Below are positions 6,083-6,494 of a stretch of DNA of 6,494 nt, piece after piece. The stretch's first letter is position 1; each line of letters starts with the position of its first letter. The notes below the pieces were generated by a model that worked only from the letters and a program-made list of their open reading frames with translations, did no database searches and was not told the DNA's origin. The DNA comes from Bacilli bacterium. Lineage in GTDB: Bacteria > Bacillota_I > Bacilli_A > ML615J-28 > CAG-698. Location: assembly GCA_028693885.1 (NCBI GenBank), contig JAQUUM010000074.1, positions 1 through 6,494 of the forward strand. The letters run 5' to 3'. Made by a program: the position numbers and the translations under genes.

Positions 6083-6394
6083 ATGTTATTAAACTATACA
6101 ACAACTATAATAATTTTTATTATGATATTAGTTATAATGTTTCTTTTAATTTCTTACTATATTGTTAAAAAAAAGAAATGGCAAAAAACTAAGAATAAAG
6201 TTAAGGCATTTTTAGAAATAAGCGAATTAGAAAGAAAAATTATAGATATTATAGTTGATAATAATCAAATAAGTATTTTCGAAATTGCTGAAAAAATAAA
6301 ACTTTCATTAGAAGAAACGCAGGAAATAATTAATAATTTAATTGAAAATGAGTTAATAAGTTATCAAAATAAAAAATGGGGTATATTTAAATAA
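6083..6394 (+). CDS. Hypothetical membrane-anchored winged-helix protein
   Basis: I do not recognise this 103-residue protein as a named family. Residues about 7-28 form a single strongly hydrophobic helix (TTIIIFIMILVIMFLLISYY), followed by a basic stop-transfer cluster (KKKKWQK, 29-35). By the positive-inside rule the C-terminal part faces the cytoplasm. Residues about 47-103 have a winged-helix pattern: helix SELERKIIDIIVDN (47-60), a second helix IFEIAEKI (65-72), a turn, a third helix SLEETQEIINNLIENELI (75-92), then a short beta wing ending in KKWGIFK. This resembles the replication-initiator/MarR/Lrp-type HTH that starts with a 'some residues left to decide, next helix reads DNA' layout. 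It has no signal peptidase site and no cysteines. DNA binding while membrane-bound is possible, but a protein-protein role for the wHTH is equally open. It is the last gene before the hairpin terminator. Confidence 0.65.
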   Translation: MLLNYTTTIIIFIMILVIMFLLISYYIVKKKKWQKTKNKVKAFLEISELERKIIDIIVDNNQISIFEIAEKIKLSLEETQEIINNLIENELISYQNKKWGIFK

Positions 6395-6407
6395 ATATGC
6401 CCTTTTT
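6378..6407 (+). terminator. Rho-independent terminator of the threonine transcription unit
   Basis: GGGTATATTT (6379-6388) pairs with AAATATGCCC (6393-6402), with one G-U pair and a 4-nt loop, followed directly by TTTTT (6403-6407). The left arm lies inside the last codons of the preceding gene, so its stop codon is in the loop/stem. It is a compact, convincing intrinsic terminator. Confidence 0.85.
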
Positions 6408-6409
6408 GA

Positions 6410-6437
6410 TTGAAAAAAAAATAGATTATGGTATAAT
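6410..6437 (+). promoter_or_regulatory. Extended -10 promoter of the downstream gene
   Basis: -35 TTGAAA (6410-6415, 5 of 6 matching) is separated by 16 nt from a perfect TATAAT (6432-6437), preceded by TGG (6429-6431), which gives the TGn extended -10. Transcription would start near 6444, leaving a leader of about 22 nt. It begins only 3 nt after the terminator T-run. Confidence 0.8.
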
Positions 6438-6465
6438 ATACATAGTAAAAAGAAAGAAATTATTT

Positions 6466-6494
6466 ATGTTAATATTAATAGGTCCTAGTGCATC
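6466..6494 (+). CDS. P-loop nucleotide-binding protein, probably guanylate kinase (N-terminus only, cut by window end)
   Basis: The ATG at 6466 opens nine complete codons reading MLILIGPSA plus two bases of a serine codon (TC-). A hydrophobic strand followed by GPSA-S is how a Walker A P-loop begins. GPS is typical of guanylate kinase (GMP to GDP), whereas MiaA tRNA dimethylallyltransferase usually has GPTASGK; too little is visible to be sure. The start is supported by the position of the strong promoter just upstream, although the Shine-Dalgarno is weak (AGAAAG at 6451-6456). It is a new transcription unit unrelated to threonine synthesis. Confidence 0.5.

Larger units (their letters stand above)
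875..6407 (+). other. Predicted transcription unit: thrC-thrB-HTH/ACT-hom-asd-DUF1292-TM/wHTH
   Basis: One promoter precedes the first gene, and the only clear downstream terminator after it is the hairpin at 6378-6407. Junctions are: thrC/thrB 1-nt overlap, thrB/HTH-ACT 4-nt overlap, HTH-ACT/hom 9 nt, hom/asd 11 nt, asd/DUF1292 2 nt, and DUF1292/TM-wHTH 28 nt. I saw no hairpin terminator or convincing promoter inside. Membership of the last two genes rests on spacing alone. Confidence 0.7.

Overview
The window is very AT-rich DNA with standard TGG tryptophan codons, Shine-Dalgarno-led genes and short intergenic gaps. Two genes belong to families typical of Bacillota: a DUF1292 (YrzB-like) protein and a UPF0735/PheB-like ACT protein. 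This points to a low-GC Gram-positive anaerobe of the clostridial/Tissierellia/Erysipelotrichia kind. A genus cannot be named from the sequence. Every gene seen lies on the + strand.

Positions 1-740 hold the C-terminal half of a PLP-dependent beta-eliminating lyase of the tyrosine phenol-lyase/tryptophanase family. It ends in a 12-bp hairpin terminator (749-777). Positions 778-895 hold the control region of the next unit: two tandem 21-nt imperfect palindromes (819-839 and 840-860) that run up to and over the -35 box, then a perfect TATAAT -10 box and a leader of about 20 nt.

Positions 896-5761 are a tightly packed threonine operon: thrC (threonine synthase), thrB (homoserine kinase), a small HTH-plus-ACT protein, hom (homoserine dehydrogenase) and asd (aspartate-semialdehyde dehydrogenase). 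The gene order is the reverse of the pathway order. Together the enzymes convert aspartyl phosphate to threonine through aspartate semialdehyde, homoserine and phosphohomoserine. Aspartokinase, the first step, is not in the window. Hom lacks room for the usual C-terminal ACT domain, while a separate HTH-ACT protein is encoded immediately upstream. The simplest reading is that this small protein senses an amino acid and controls the operon, possibly at the tandem palindromes. That link is inference.

Two small genes follow, probably on the same transcript: a DUF1292 protein (5764-6054) and an unrecognised protein with one N-terminal membrane helix and a C-terminal winged-helix-like domain (6083-6394). 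A hairpin terminator (6378-6407) overlaps the end of the latter. A strong extended -10 promoter (6410-6437) then drives a gene cut by the window end; its first nine codons carry the beginning of a P-loop, probably guanylate kinase. I found no mobile element, CRISPR array, tRNA or rRNA. The window is mostly a conventional biosynthetic locus, and its least explained parts are the operator-like repeats, the HTH-ACT protein and the membrane-anchored winged-helix protein.
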